From NCBI GenBank assembly GCA_023386955.1, contig JAEWIS010000055.1, positions 1 to 64,000 on the forward strand: a stretch of DNA of 64,000 nucleotides, in the 5' to 3' direction. The translations under genes were made by a program, and so were the position numbers. This DNA comes from Bacillota bacterium. GTDB taxonomy: Bacteria; Bacillota; Bacilli; Paenibacillales; NBRC-103111. The notes below the pieces were generated by a model. It saw nothing but the letters and a program-made list of their open reading frames with translations. It was not told the DNA's origin and ran no database searches. Below are positions 49,674 through 58,342 of the stretch, piece by piece (positions within the stretch are counted from its first letter, which is position 1; every line of letters starts with the position of its first letter).

Positions 49674-51863
49674 ATGTCCATTTCTTTTGACCGCGAGAGC
49701 AAGCTGTTCCATCTGCAAACCCGCACCACCAGCTACGTCATGTCCCTGATGGAGGGCGGTTATCTGACTCATCTCTACTGGGGCAAAAAGCTCCGTTCTC
49801 CCCAATTGTCCGATCTGCTGATCTTCAAGGACGTGGCGTTTTCCCCCAATTTGACGGATAACCGGACGGTTTCCCTGGATACGATTCCCCAGGAGTACCC
49901 GGCGTATGGAGCCGGTGATTTCCGCGAGCCCGCTTACCAGGCTGAGCTTTCGAACGGCACAAAAATTACCGAACTGACCTATGTGTCCCATTCCATCCAA
50001 AAAGGCAAACCCGCTTTGGAGGGACTGCCCGCGGTGTATGTGGAAAACTACAGCGAAGCCGATACGCTGGTTATCGTCCTGGAGGACAAGCTGGCCGGAC
50101 TGCAAGTGGAGCTTTCGTATACGGTTCTGGAGGAGCTGGATGCCATTACCCGCTCCGTCCGGTTCAGCAATACCGGCTCCGCCCCGTTGAAGCTGCTGCG
50201 GGCCTTATCCCTCAGCGTGGACTTCCACGGCGCGGGTATGGAGCTGATCCAGCTCTCCGGAGCATGGGGACGGGAACGCCACATTGTCCGCCGTCCGCTG
50301 GTATACGGCTACCAGGGCGTCAACAGTAAACGCGGGGCCAGCAGCCATCAGCAAAACCCGTTCCTGGCGCTGGTTTCCCCCGGAACCGGTGAAGAGCATG
50401 GGGATGCCTACGGACTGAACCTCGTGTACAGCGGCAATTTCACCGCATACGCCGAGGTGGACCAGATCCAGAATACCCGCGTGGCCATAGGTATCAACCC
50501 CTTTGGCTTCAATTGGCTCCTGGAGCCGGGCACCGCCTTCCAGACTCCCGAAGCCGTGATGGTGTATTCCGCGGAAGGACTGGGCGGCATGTCCCGCACC
50601 TACCACCGCCTGTACCGCACCCGTCTCGTCCGGGGCTTCTACCGGGATGAACCCCGTCCGGTGCTGGTCAACAATTGGGAGGCCACCTACTTTGATTTTA
50701 ACGCCGACAAGATTGTCGCCATCGCCGAAACAGCCAAGGAGCTGGGCATTGAGCTGATGGTGCTGGATGACGGCTGGTTCGGCAAGCGCGATGACGATAC
50801 CACCTCTCTGGGAGACTGGGTGGTGGACACCAACAAGCTGCCCCAGGGTCTGGACGATCTGGCGCGGCGCGTCAACGCACTGGGCCTGCAGTTCGGCCTG
50901 TGGTTCGAGCCGGAGATGGTATCCCCGGTCAGCGAGCTGTACAAGGCCCATCCTGACTGGTGCCTGCATGTGCCGGACCGGCGCAGAAGCACAGCGCGGA
51001 GCCAGCTGATTCTGGACCTGAGCCGTGAGGATGTATGCACCTATATTATTGAGGCCGTATCCGCCATTCTCGACTCCGCCCCCATCTCCTATGTGAAATG
51101 GGACATGAACCGCCATATGTCGGAGGTGGGCTCCGCCCTTCTGCCTGCCGAGCGCCAGGGCGAAACCGCCCACCGCTACATGCTGGGGTTGTACAAGGTG
51201 ATGGACGCCATCACCACCCGCTTCCCGAAGGTACTGTTCGAAAGCTGCTCCGGCGGCGGCGGACGGTTCGACCCGGGCATTCTCTACTACATGCCGCAAA
51301 CCTGGACCAGCGACAACACGGATGCCGTGGAGCGGCTCAAAATCCAATACGGCACCAGCCTGGCCTATCCCGCCAGTGCCATGGGCGCCCATGTTTCCGC
51401 CGTGCCCAATCACCAGGTGCACCGGACGACGCCGCTCTCCATGCGGGGCGACGTGGCCATGTCCGGCAACTTCGGGTATGAGCTGGATCTGACGGTATTT
51501 ACCGAGGAGGAAAAAGAAGCGGTCAAGGCCCAGGTGGCCTTTTACAAGGAAATCCGCACCTTGGTACAGCAAGGGGATATGTACCGGCTGAAAAGCCCCT
51601 TCGAGGGCAATGTGACGGCATGGATGTTTGTGTCCGCCGACAAGAACGAAGCCCTGGCGGGCTACTTCCAGGTGCTGGCGGAGCCCAATGCCCCGCGGGC
51701 GCGGGTCCGTCTGGCCGGGCTTGATCCGCAGAAGGATTATCTGCTGAAGGAAACCGGAGAGGTGTACGGAGGCGACCGTCTGATGTATGCCGGCCTGCCC
51801 GTTCCGGATCTGGGCGGGGATTTCAAGAGCAAGCTGTACCATTTGACCGCGGTGGAAAAATAA
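49674..51863 (+). CDS. GH36 alpha-galactosidase
   Basis: 729 residues, the usual length of bacterial GH36 enzymes. The catalytic nucleophile is Asp477 (SYVKWDMNRH) and the acid/base Asp547 (TWTSDNTDA); WEATYFDF and LDDGWFGKRDDD line the active site and FESCSGGGGRFD is another signature. The residue numbers almost equal those of Geobacillus AgaN/AgaA (478/548). It hydrolyses terminal alpha-1,6-galactose from raffinose-type sugars or galactomannan side chains. No signal peptide. AGGAGG lies 7 bases before the ATG, behind three leader hairpins. Confidence 0.96.
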   Translation: MSISFDRESKLFHLQTRTTSYVMSLMEGGYLTHLYWGKKLRSPQLSDLLIFKDVAFSPNLTDNRTVSLDTIPQEYPAYGAGDFREPAYQAELSNGTKITELTYVSHSIQKGKPALEGLPAVYVENYSEADTLVIVLEDKLAGLQVELSYTVLEELDAITRSVRFSNTGSAPLKLLRALSLSVDFHGAGMELIQLSGAWGRERHIVRRPLVYGYQGVNSKRGASSHQQNPFLALVSPGTGEEHGDAYGLNLVYSGNFTAYAEVDQIQNTRVAIGINPFGFNWLLEPGTAFQTPEAVMVYSAEGLGGMSRTYHRLYRTRLVRGFYRDEPRPVLVNNWEATYFDFNADKIVAIAETAKELGIELMVLDDGWFGKRDDDTTSLGDWVVDTNKLPQGLDDLARRVNALGLQFGLWFEPEMVSPVSELYKAHPDWCLHVPDRRRSTARSQLILDLSREDVCTYIIEAVSAILDSAPISYVKWDMNRHMSEVGSALLPAERQGETAHRYMLGLYKVMDAITTRFPKVLFESCSGGGGRFDPGILYYMPQTWTSDNTDAVERLKIQYGTSLAYPASAMGAHVSAVPNHQVHRTTPLSMRGDVAMSGNFGYELDLTVFTEEEKEAVKAQVAFYKEIRTLVQQGDMYRLKSPFEGNVTAWMFVSADKNEALAGYFQVLAEPNAPRARVRLAGLDPQKDYLLKETGEVYGGDRLMYAGLPVPDLGGDFKSKLYHLTAVEK

Positions 51864-51895
51864 AACAATACGCCAAAAGCTTGGCGTATCCTCAG

Positions 51896-51933
51896 GCAGC
51901 GTTCGTCCGGCCATCCGGAGAACGCTGCTTTTT
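51896..51933 (+). terminator. Terminator of the alpha-galactosidase gene
   Basis: GCAGCGTTC and GAACGCTGC around an inner CCGG stem, followed by five T. A second hairpin ATACGCC...GGCGTAT lies just before it (about 51869-51890). Confidence 0.88.
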
Positions 51934-51938
51934 CACTT

Positions 51939-52784
51939 TTATAAACCGGAATGATCCTTAATCATGGTAAGAAACCCATCCACAACAGGGTTGGACCTAA
52001 TCTTGGGCAGGATAAGCTGAACATACACTGCACCCATATCATCCGCCGGAAACGACTGAATCCCCTGCTCCTCCCCCTCCGGCAATACATCCCTGGGCAA
52101 AAGGGATATTCCCAAACCCAAGGATACCGCTTTAATGATTCCCTCCACCGTATCATATGGAATGACGGCAGGCTGACGGGACGTCTTTTGGATGACCCAG
52201 GCTTCGAGCAGCTTGCGGTAAGGACAGCCGTTGAGCTTGGCCGCCACAATGGGTTGATGGGAAATTTCATCATAATTGAGATTCTTGGGTGCAATAAGCA
52301 CAAGGGTCTCTTGAAAGGAAAACACCGGCTCCAGCCCCGGATGATGAAACTCCGTATTCACGAAGGCACAATCCAAATGTCCGTCTGCAACGGACTGGAT
52401 CAGGTCAGCCTGCAGGCCCGTTGTAACGGATAAGCCCACTTGCGGATACTGTTTTTGGAAGGTGGACAGCCACACCGGCAGCCTGTGCGCTGCAATCGTT
52501 TGAGTGGCTCCGATGCGTATGGATGGCGGGTTTTGTGCAAATTGGCTCTTGGCATTGTCCAATAACCGGATCACTTGCTCCGCATAGGATAATAACCGTT
52601 CTCCCGCTTCGGTGAGAGAAACTCCTTTGCTGTGGCGGAGGAACAGCTCGGTGTTTAACTCCTCCTCCAGCTTGCGGATATGGGCGGTTACATTGGATTG
52701 GACATATCCCATTTTTTCGGCTGCACCGGATATGGATTGGGCATAGGCCACTTCTCTAAAAATGCGCAACTCCAAACTTTCCAT
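51939..52784 (-). CDS. LysR-family transcriptional regulator
   Basis: 281 residues. The winged helix-turn-helix is in the first 60 residues (SISGAAEKMGYVQSNVTAHIRKLEEELNTELFLRHSKGVSLTEAG), followed by a substrate-binding domain (SIRIGATQTIAAHRLP, then GLGISLLPRDVL). It is divergent from an SDR gene (112 bp between starts) and probably regulates it, the common LysR arrangement. Confidence 0.92.
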   Translation of the reverse strand: MESLELRIFREVAYAQSISGAAEKMGYVQSNVTAHIRKLEEELNTELFLRHSKGVSLTEAGERLLSYAEQVIRLLDNAKSQFAQNPPSIRIGATQTIAAHRLPVWLSTFQKQYPQVGLSVTTGLQADLIQSVADGHLDCAFVNTEFHHPGLEPVFSFQETLVLIAPKNLNYDEISHQPIVAAKLNGCPYRKLLEAWVIQKTSRQPAVIPYDTVEGIIKAVSLGLGISLLPRDVLPEGEEQGIQSFPADDMGAVYVQLILPKIRSNPVVDGFLTMIKDHSGL

Positions 52785-52896
52785 AGTGGTCCTTTCATCA
52801 TCGAAACAGATGGATGGTATCAGTCCTAACTATTATACAGTACCTTCGGAAAAGATATAATTAAGTCATAAACTTTAGAAAAAAGAAGGTTATATC

Positions 52897-53637
52897 ATGG
52901 ATATGAAAAACAAGGTTGTACTGGTAACCGGAGGCGGGACGGGAATAGGAAAAGCTACCTGCAAACGGTTTGCGGAATGGGGCGCCAAAATTGTCCTGAA
53001 TTATAACCGTTCCGAGCAGGAAGCGGTCCTAACGGGAAAAGAGCTGGAGGATAGCGGTGCGGAGGTTCTGCTTCTTCAGGCAGATGTGTCCCGCGATGAT
53101 GAAGTCCGTGAAATGGTAAAAAAGGCGGTGGACCACTTCGGGGGGATTCACTATCTGATCAACAATGCGAGCATAACCAAGCAAATTGAACTGTCCGACC
53201 TGGAAGCGGTGACCGATGATGTTTGGCGTAATCTGCTGGATGTGAATGTAAAAGGGATGTTTTATTGCGCGCGGGCGGTTGCCCCTGTTATGAAGCAGCA
53301 ACAAATGGGGTCGATTCTGAATATGGGAAGTATTGCCGGCATTACCGGCTCCGGTTCTTCTCTGCCCTATGCCGTATCCAAGGCAGCTGTCCACGGACTG
53401 ACGAAATCACTGGCCCATGCCCTTGCCCCGGACATACGCGTGAATTGTATTGCCCCTGCCGCGGTTTCCACACGCTGGTGGAAGGGAGAAGAGGAGAAGA
53501 TGAAGCGGTTAAGCGGACATCTTCCTTTACAACGGATATCCGTGCCGGAGGATATAGCGGATTTAATTCGTGCTATCGTGACCCAAGAATCTATGACCGG
53601 ACAAATTATCAGCCCGAATAATGGTATGGTCATATGA
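52897..53637 (+). CDS. Short-chain dehydrogenase/reductase
   Basis: 246 residues. Classical SDR: cofactor motif TGGGTGIGK (about 11-19), INNASITK, catalytic Ser in NMGSIAGIT, and YAVSK with the Tyr and Lys pair. The family is FabG-like; the substrate is unknown. It diverges from the LysR gene. A purine-rich AAGAAGG site lies before the ATG. Confidence 0.92.
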   Translation: MDMKNKVVLVTGGGTGIGKATCKRFAEWGAKIVLNYNRSEQEAVLTGKELEDSGAEVLLLQADVSRDDEVREMVKKAVDHFGGIHYLINNASITKQIELSDLEAVTDDVWRNLLDVNVKGMFYCARAVAPVMKQQQMGSILNMGSIAGITGSGSSLPYAVSKAAVHGLTKSLAHALAPDIRVNCIAPAAVSTRWWKGEEEKMKRLSGHLPLQRISVPEDIADLIRAIVTQESMTGQIISPNNGMVI

Positions 53638-53701
53638 AGATGAACCAGGAAGCTCCAGCCGGCTGGAGAACGCCGAAAAGCCCGGCCCCTCTCCTCCGGC
53701 T

Positions 53702-54052
53702 TCAGCGGTTGGAGATGGCGTCGAGCAGATCGCCGATATTGATTTCCTCCAGCTCCTCCAGCAGCTTGTCGGTTTTGGTTTTCCGCCGGAGGGTTCCGGT
53801 AAGGACAATCTGCAGGTCCTTGTTCCGGTCCACCAGCACCGAATCCACCTTCAGGGCATTGGATAACAATGCTGTAATGACCGCCAGCTGCTGAGGCGAA
53901 AGCTTGCCTAAAGAAAGGGGCAACCCTGCCGGGAACAGAGAGCCTTTGTCCGGTTTGCCATTCTTTCCGCGCTTGCCGTTGCTGCAGCCCTTGCCCTTCT
54001 GTCCACCGCTGTACGCCGCCAATTCTGCCTGCCCTCCCTCCAGATCCAGCAC
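53702..54052 (-). CDS. Hypothetical protein in the spore-related cluster
   Basis: 116 residues from a GTG at 54052. The basic N-terminus (GGQKGKGCSNGKRGKNGKPDKG) is followed by a compact domain LSLGKLSPQQLAVITALLSNALKVDSVLVDRNKDLQIVLTG and a charged C-terminus. I do not recognise the family. The start is uncertain: no good ribosome binding site precedes the GTG, and the frame stays open upstream to a CTG that overlaps the stop of the 47-residue gene (GGGAGGCTGACT), which could be a non-standard or mutated start. It is last in the minus-strand cluster with Hsp20. Confidence 0.65.
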   Translation of the reverse strand: MLDLEGGQAELAAYSGGQKGKGCSNGKRGKNGKPDKGSLFPAGLPLSLGKLSPQQLAVITALLSNALKVDSVLVDRNKDLQIVLTGTLRRKTKTDKLLEELEEINIGDLLDAISNR

Positions 54053-54084
54053 CTCGGGAAATTCGGGTTCGGCGGGAACGCCAG

Positions 54085-54228
54085 TCAGCCTCCCGGAATT
54101 ATGGTTTCCGTAGAGCCACCGGGTTTCCCATAGCCATATAAAAAAGAGAGTATCACCACAATGCCTACCACCAGCAGCAGCTTGCGTTTGAATTCATCGC
54201 CGTTGTCCACGGCATCCCCACCGGCCAT
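54085..54228 (-). CDS. 47-residue single-pass membrane protein
   Basis: Begins MAGGDAVDNGDEFKRK and contains one hydrophobic helix (LLLVVGIVVILSFLYGYG), then KPGGSTETIIPGG. TTAGGAGG lies 8 bases before the ATG at 54228. Basic residues before the helix suggest a cytoplasmic N-terminus. The family is unknown. It lies 12 bp after another small membrane-protein gene and is likely part of a sporulation-linked operon. Confidence 0.72.
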   Translation of the reverse strand: MAGGDAVDNGDEFKRKLLLVVGIVVILSFLYGYGKPGGSTETIIPGG

Positions 54229-54240
54229 TGCGGCAGCCTC

Positions 54241-54357
54241 CTAATCATCCCCGTCGTAATATTCCGTCGCCCGTCCGGCAAACAGCAACGTAAACACAAC
54301 CACCGTCGCAATTATAATATATGCATCCTGAAACTGCTCGTGGCGTTCCTCGTCCAT
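54241..54357 (-). CDS. 38-residue single-pass membrane protein
   Basis: Begins MDEERHEQFQDA, one hydrophobic helix (YIIIATVVVFTLLFAG), then RATEYYDGDD. A modest GCGGGG site precedes the ATG at 54357. The family is unknown. It sits between the Hsp20-like gene and the 47-residue gene in the same direction, which supports it being real. Confidence 0.68.
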   Translation of the reverse strand: MDEERHEQFQDAYIIIATVVVFTLLFAGRATEYYDGDD

Positions 54358-54446
54358 AAGCTTGCCCCGCTTTCACACACTACACAGGTTGTTTGTATAT
54401 CATAAGCGGCCTGCACCGCAATGTTGACGGTTCCCGCGCCCAACTT

Positions 54447-54953
54447 CTACAGAAACCTCACCCGCACCTCCTGGAATACCTCCGCCTCCTGCCGGCGGGG
54501 GCAGCGCACCTCCAGCACCCGGTCCTTTAAACTGGCCTTGACCCCGCCTCCGTCCACCTCCGACGGCAGGGGGATGTACATGCTGCTGCGTGTAGGGTCC
54601 TGCTCCACCTTGAGCTGCATGCTACCTGCATAAAGACGTACATTACGTACCTGCACATCCTCCGGAACGGTGATCCGGACGATGACATTATTATGAGTTT
54701 CGAAGGTTTCGTAATCGTAATCCAGCCCCTGGCTCGATTCGGAGGTTTCGGCGCGGGCGCTCTCCTCGGGAAAGAACGATCCGGTCCGCTGGGAAAAAGA
54801 CTTCTTCAGCACATCCTGGACGTACTCCTCCACCCAGTCCGTGCCGCCCGCTCCCATCTTCTTTTTGATTTTATCGTTCATGAACGGGAAATGCCCGCCC
54901 ATAAACTGCTCCATTCCGCCCCAATCCGGGCCGCTCTTTCCCCGTTGTGCCAT
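54447..54953 (-). CDS. Hsp20/alpha-crystallin-like protein, probably spore-associated
   Basis: 168 residues. The C-terminal half (about 80-168) has the alpha-crystallin pattern: YETFETHNNVIVRITVPEDVQVRNVRLYAGSMQLKVE and DRVLEVRCPRR. The N-terminal part (WGGMEQFMGGHFPFMNDKIKK) is unique. It diverges from the gerP operon, and a CATAGAATA mother-cell -10 lies upstream. In Bacillus, alpha-crystallin-type CotM and CotP are coat proteins, so a coat role is plausible (inference). Confidence 0.78.
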   Translation of the reverse strand: MAQRGKSGPDWGGMEQFMGGHFPFMNDKIKKKMGAGGTDWVEEYVQDVLKKSFSQRTGSFFPEESARAETSESSQGLDYDYETFETHNNVIVRITVPEDVQVRNVRLYAGSMQLKVEQDPTRSSMYIPLPSEVDGGGVKASLKDRVLEVRCPRRQEAEVFQEVRVRFL

Positions 54954-55016
54954 GATGCCTCCCCCATTTCCGCCACCTGATGGAATTTTTGGCCAGAACA
55001 GCCCTCATGCTTAGAT

Positions 55017-55025
55017 TATTCTATG
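55017..55025 (-). promoter_or_regulatory. Candidate sigma-E/K -10 box of the Hsp20 cluster
   Basis: CATAGAATA on the minus strand matches CATAnnnTA. It is 64 bp upstream of the Hsp20-like start; the -35 (around GGCATT) is weak. Confidence 0.5.
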
Positions 55026-55066
55026 CGTAGAATGGGCAAATGCCACACTCCGCCGGGCAAAAAGCG

Positions 55067-55096
55067 GCACATCTGGGCGTTCACCCACATATACTA
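55067..55096 (+). promoter_or_regulatory. Candidate sigma-K promoter of the gerP operon
   Basis: GCAC at 55067-55070 and CATATACTA at 55088-55096, with 17 bp between, fit sigma-K (GCAC...CATAnnnTA). This agrees with late mother-cell expression of gerP in Bacillus. Confidence 0.65.
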
Positions 55097-55139
55097 AGAC
55101 ACAACCTATTTTACGCCAGCGCGGAAAGGAGAATGCTGC

Positions 55140-55367
55140 ATGCCCGCAATTGTCGGTTATGTCAAAATCGTGAGCGTAGGCTCCAGCTCCATCGTCCAAT
55201 TCGGTGACGCTGTGTTCCTCTCCCCCACCAGCAGCACCAAAACCTTTGCCGGCTCCGGCTCCTTCATAACAGGTGACCTGCCGGTTACCAATAACGGCTT
55301 GAGCTCCACCAACACAAACGACCCCGATCTGGTGGATGCCTCCAACAGCAAGGTGGCATCGCCATGA
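55140..55367 (+). CDS. gerPA: Spore germination protein, GerPA/GerPF family
   Basis: 75 residues. MPAIVGYVKIVSVGSSSIVQFGD, SPTSSTKTFAGSGSFITGD and NNGLSSTNTNDPDLVD are the GerPA/PF pattern. GerP proteins let germinants pass the spore coat. First gene of the operon by position, hence gerPA; sequence alone does not separate PA from PF. GAAAGGAG precedes the ATG; the stop overlaps gerPB. Confidence 0.88.
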   Translation: MPAIVGYVKIVSVGSSSIVQFGDAVFLSPTSSTKTFAGSGSFITGDLPVTNNGLSSTNTNDPDLVDASNSKVASP

Positions 55368-55591
55368 TTGTCAATGTATACCAGACCATCACCATCCGCA
55401 GCCTGACCATCAGCTCATTGGCCAATTCCTCCGTGTTCCAGGTCGGATCGGCCGGTTTGGTCAAAAGCCTGTCCAACAACTTCAATACCGGAGGGTTTAC
55501 CGCGCCGGCTCCCGAGTTGGGGGGCTCGGCTTCCTCGCCGCAGTCGGCGCTGCCGTCCGTGCCCCTGGTGCCTCTGCCTGCGCTGCGCTAG
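55364..55591 (+). CDS. gerPB: Spore germination protein GerPB
   Basis: 75 residues. VYQTITIRSLTISSLANSSVFQVGSAGLVKSLSNNFNTGGFTAPAPEL is the GerPB core, followed by a Ser/Pro-rich tail ending VPLPALR. It overlaps gerPA by 4 bp. Confidence 0.93.
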   Translation: MIVNVYQTITIRSLTISSLANSSVFQVGSAGLVKSLSNNFNTGGFTAPAPELGGSASSPQSALPSVPLVPLPALR

Positions 55592-55679
55592 AGCGTGTAT
55601 GTGAGGCCTGGCGTAAACAGCCTCTTGATGTAATAGTTCCCGCCTCCCGGGCGTACACATGAGACGAGGGGGTGTTGGG

Positions 55680-56366
55680 ATGGACCCGGTGCTGCTATGG
55701 CATCTTCAGGAGATCCTGCGGCGGTTGGGGTGGATGGCCCAGAAGCAAATCCAAACCGAGGAACGGCTGGCGGGACTGGAGCAGTCCGTGGCCGGTTTGT
55801 CGGCGCAGCTGAAGGCGGTGGAACGGGAATTGGCCCGTCTTGCACCCGCCTTGGACGGACTGGAGGCAAGTGTTTCCGACCTCCAGAACCAGCCCTCCAC
55901 CCGCATCGATAAAATCGAATACCGGTTCGAGCAGCTGAAGGTGGATACGCTGTCGGGCTCCTTACATATCGGCTTGGCCCACGGTGCCGAAGGGCTGATT
56001 GAGGATCTGCAGGCGGCCAATGTGGATGCCAAGGATCTGCAGCTGTCCGGTCCGGCCTCTCCCGACCAGGCATATACCCAGTCGATGGCGTCCATGCAGG
56101 ACTACCTGCGCCAGGATTTGCCCCGGGATATCGAGGCGGCGGCGGAGGAAGCCGGCATACCGCTGGTTCCGGAGCTGCGGCAGCGGATTGAGGAGGACCT
56201 GACCCGGCAGGCGGAGCAGCGCTTTATGCTATATATTAAGGAGCATCCCTTTGCCGAGAATGCGGGCGCAGCGGATGCCGCTCCCGTTATACAGAAGGTC
56301 AGGCAGGATGTGCGCGACGGTCTCAGGAGCTTTTTTGCCGGATATGGAAAGGAGAGTCCTTCATGA
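55680..56366 (+). CDS. gerPC: Spore germination protein GerPC
   Basis: 228 residues, the only large member of the operon. An N-terminal coiled coil (about 10-75: LHIL-like heptads in EERLAGLEQSVAGLSAQLKAVERELARL) leads to the GerPC domain IDKIEYRFEQLKVDTLSGSLHIGL. The start at 55680 is chosen for family fit and GAGGGGG upstream; an in-frame ATG at 55659 is possible. It overlaps gerPD by 4 bp. Confidence 0.92.
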   Translation: MDPVLLWHLQEILRRLGWMAQKQIQTEERLAGLEQSVAGLSAQLKAVERELARLAPALDGLEASVSDLQNQPSTRIDKIEYRFEQLKVDTLSGSLHIGLAHGAEGLIEDLQAANVDAKDLQLSGPASPDQAYTQSMASMQDYLRQDLPRDIEAAAEEAGIPLVPELRQRIEEDLTRQAEQRFMLYIKEHPFAENAGAADAAPVIQKVRQDVRDGLRSFFAGYGKESPS

Positions 56367-56551
56367 TTGAGATGAATGTGACCAATAACGGGCTGCAGGT
56401 AGGCAGCATCCATATCGTCGGGGTGGGCAGCGCCTCGGTGGTGCTCATCGGGGATACGGAGGCAATTACCGCCTCCTCCGTTTTTGACACCCCTGCGGAG
56501 TCCCTGATTATCGGCCCGCTGGTGCCTTTTGCCTCGGAAGGGTCGACCTGA
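56363..56551 (+). CDS. gerPD: Spore germination protein GerPD
   Basis: 62 residues. NNGLQVGSIHIVGVGSASVVLIGDTEAI and SSVFDTPAESLIIGPLVP are the GerPD pattern. Four-base ATGA overlap with gerPC; gerPE follows 2 bp after its stop. Confidence 0.93.
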   Translation: MIEMNVTNNGLQVGSIHIVGVGSASVVLIGDTEAITASSVFDTPAESLIIGPLVPFASEGST

Positions 56552-56553
56552 CC

Positions 56554-57018
56554 ATGCGGACCTCCATAGTCGGCGGGGTCCGGATTATCTCCAGCCAAAT
56601 CAGCTCCATTGTGCAGTTCGGGGATTCCCTGGGAATGGCGGCGGCGTCCCGGGTGCTGGCAGTGCAGCAGGAAACAGCCAACTTTCGGGGCAGCGAGGGG
56701 GATGACTGGAGCGGGTATCCGTTTTATAACCGCGAGTTCCCGGTCATTACACCCGGTGGAGAGGTAACGATGAACAGACGGGACGCCTGCCGGGAAATCC
56801 GGGTGGGCACGGTGTCCATTTACGGGTTATCCGCGGCGGCGGTTTTGCAGATTGGCAGTACCAAGCTCGTCGATCTGGAAAACCGGACCTACCATATCCG
56901 GCAATATGATACAGCCGAGGAAGCCAAGGAGCAGGAGCCCTACCAGGGGCTGGCGGAGTCCGGAGGAGGCACCATCGCTCCGGCCGGGGAAGCCTCCACC
57001 GGGCAGCCGGGTGGGTAG
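56554..57018 (+). CDS. gerPE: Spore germination protein GerPE
   Basis: 154 residues. TSIVGGVRIISSQISSIVQFGDS at the start and REIRVGTVSIYGLSAAAVLQIGST in the middle fit GerPE; YHIRQY is the end of the core. A Glu/Gly-rich tail follows. The usual final gene gerPF is not found after it. Confidence 0.92.
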   Translation: MRTSIVGGVRIISSQISSIVQFGDSLGMAAASRVLAVQQETANFRGSEGDDWSGYPFYNREFPVITPGGEVTMNRRDACREIRVGTVSIYGLSAAAVLQIGSTKLVDLENRTYHIRQYDTAEEAKEQEPYQGLAESGGGTIAPAGEASTGQPGG

Positions 57019-57140
57019 ATATCTTTCGGTACAACCGCCCAAAAGTAACAGCAGCCCGCCAAACCGGGACAGATAACCATGCACAGGTGCCTTCCTCCGC
57101 ATAAGATACAGCAGATCAAGAACGAAAGGAGGAAGGAACC

Positions 57141-57233
57141 ATGAGCGCAGCCGCCGGGCTTTACACCTCGACTGGATTTATTCTGGTTCTGTTCATTCTG
57201 CTGGTTATCATCTCCCGCCCGTTTATCCTGTAA
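57141..57233 (+). CDS. YjcZ-like small sporulation membrane peptide
   Basis: 30 residues: MSAAAGLYTSTG then a hydrophobic helix FILVLFILLVIISRPFIL. The FILVLFILLVII run is typical of the YjcZ family. A very strong site (AAAGGAGGAAGG) precedes the ATG and a UUCG-loop terminator follows. It lies in the place where gerPF would be expected. Confidence 0.85.
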   Translation: MSAAAGLYTSTGFILVLFILLVIISRPFIL

Positions 57234-57247
57234 TGTATAAACCGGTA

Positions 57248-57279
57248 AAGCGGCTTGCCTTCGGGCAGCCGCTTTTTCA
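57248..57279 (+). terminator. Terminator of the gerP/YjcZ region
   Basis: AAGCGGCTTGCC-TTCG-GGCAGCCGCTTTTTC: a long stem with a stable UUCG loop and a U tract. Confidence 0.92.
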
Positions 57280-57318
57280 TATGTCCGGTGAAAATACCTG
57301 TAAAGGAGCTAAACAGCC

Positions 57319-57546
57319 ATGATCAGCAAAAAAGAAGCCCGGGATGCCATGAAGGGCATGACCACGCTCAGGAAGGAGCTGGAGAAGGAAAGGGCCCGGC
57401 TGAAGGGGTCCATGAAAACCCTGCGCAAACATGCACGGGCGGGGACGGCTCCAGACTGGTCCGAGGATCTGATGAAGCTGTACGGATCCCCGGACTATTC
57501 CTTCGGCAAGATGCTGAAGCTGATGCGCAAAAACAAGATGCTGTAA
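57319..57546 (+). CDS. Small basic helical hypothetical protein
   Basis: 75 residues, highly charged: ISKKEARDAMKGMTTLRKEL, then EKERARLKGSMKTLRKHARAG, a WSEDLMKLYGSPDYS segment and a basic end KMLKLMRKNKML. Probably two helices. I do not recognise it. AAAGGAG precedes the ATG. It is convergent with the methyltransferase gene. Confidence 0.7.
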   Translation: MISKKEARDAMKGMTTLRKELEKERARLKGSMKTLRKHARAGTAPDWSEDLMKLYGSPDYSFGKMLKLMRKNKML

Positions 57547-57604
57547 TGAAGCCGTGACATCGGTTAAACAGACTGCCAAATGTGTTCGGGATGGTAAGCT
57601 CCGC

Positions 57605-58342
57605 TTAAATACCCGCCTGCCGCTTGCGCCCGATGATCGCCCCATGCTCAAACAAAGCCTGGTTGGCATTCATCAATTCCTCGTAACGGCGGGCGGTTTC
57701 CCATAAGGTGGGGAAACGTCCCAGATCCCGGTCCGCAAACTGGTGGGTGTCCGGAAACATCACAACATCCTCCCAGAGTTGGGGCGTCATGGAACGGTGA
57801 TCCCAAATTCCCGTTTCACCGAAACCTGTTTCCTCCAGCAGCCGCCTCCATTCCTCCGCTGTACGCAAATGCCCGATCCCGTAGCTGCCTGCCAGCTCCG
57901 CCGCCAGCTCTCCCGGAAGGGGCCCCGCTGCCAACAGCTCCCGGTCCAGCAGTAACCCTCCCGGCTTCAGAACGCGGAGATATTCGGAAACCGCCTTCCC
58001 CGCGTCCGCAAATACGGTTACCGATTCCACCAGCACCCGGTCAAAGCTGTTGTCAGGACAAGGCAGCCGCTCCGCCTCTCCCCGCAGCCAACAGATACGG
58101 GACCCCTCCGCGGCGGCGCGTTTCTCCGCTTTCTCCAGCATGACCGGATGGCTGTCCACCGCTGTTACATGACAGCCCAATGCTGCCAGGCGGCAGGCCG
58201 TCCGTCCGGTTCCGCAGCCTACCTCCAGCACGGACTGGCCATGCCCGAAGCCAAAATGGGTGATAAGCCGCAGGGTCCCTGCATACCCGCCGGGATGGGC
58301 ATTGCCAATTCCCAGCTTCGCCAGCATATCCATATAATCCAT
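57605..58342 (-). CDS. Class I SAM-dependent methyltransferase
   Basis: 245 residues. SAM motif I VLEVGCGTGRTACRLAALG (about 38-56), acidic residue in VTAVDSHPVML, motif III DNSFDRVLVESVTVF and LKPGGLLLDRELL. The substrate is unknown (ubiquinone/UbiE-like fold, Methyltransf_11). The start at 58342 follows GGGAGGGT; an upstream ATG would overlap the Rrf2 promoter region. Confidence 0.9.
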   Translation of the reverse strand: MDYMDMLAKLGIGNAHPGGYAGTLRLITHFGFGHGQSVLEVGCGTGRTACRLAALGCHVTAVDSHPVMLEKAEKRAAAEGSRICWLRGEAERLPCPDNSFDRVLVESVTVFADAGKAVSEYLRVLKPGGLLLDRELLAAGPLPGELAAELAGSYGIGHLRTAEEWRRLLEETGFGETGIWDHRSMTPQLWEDVVMFPDTHQFADRDLGRFPTLWETARRYEELMNANQALFEHGAIIGRKRQAGI

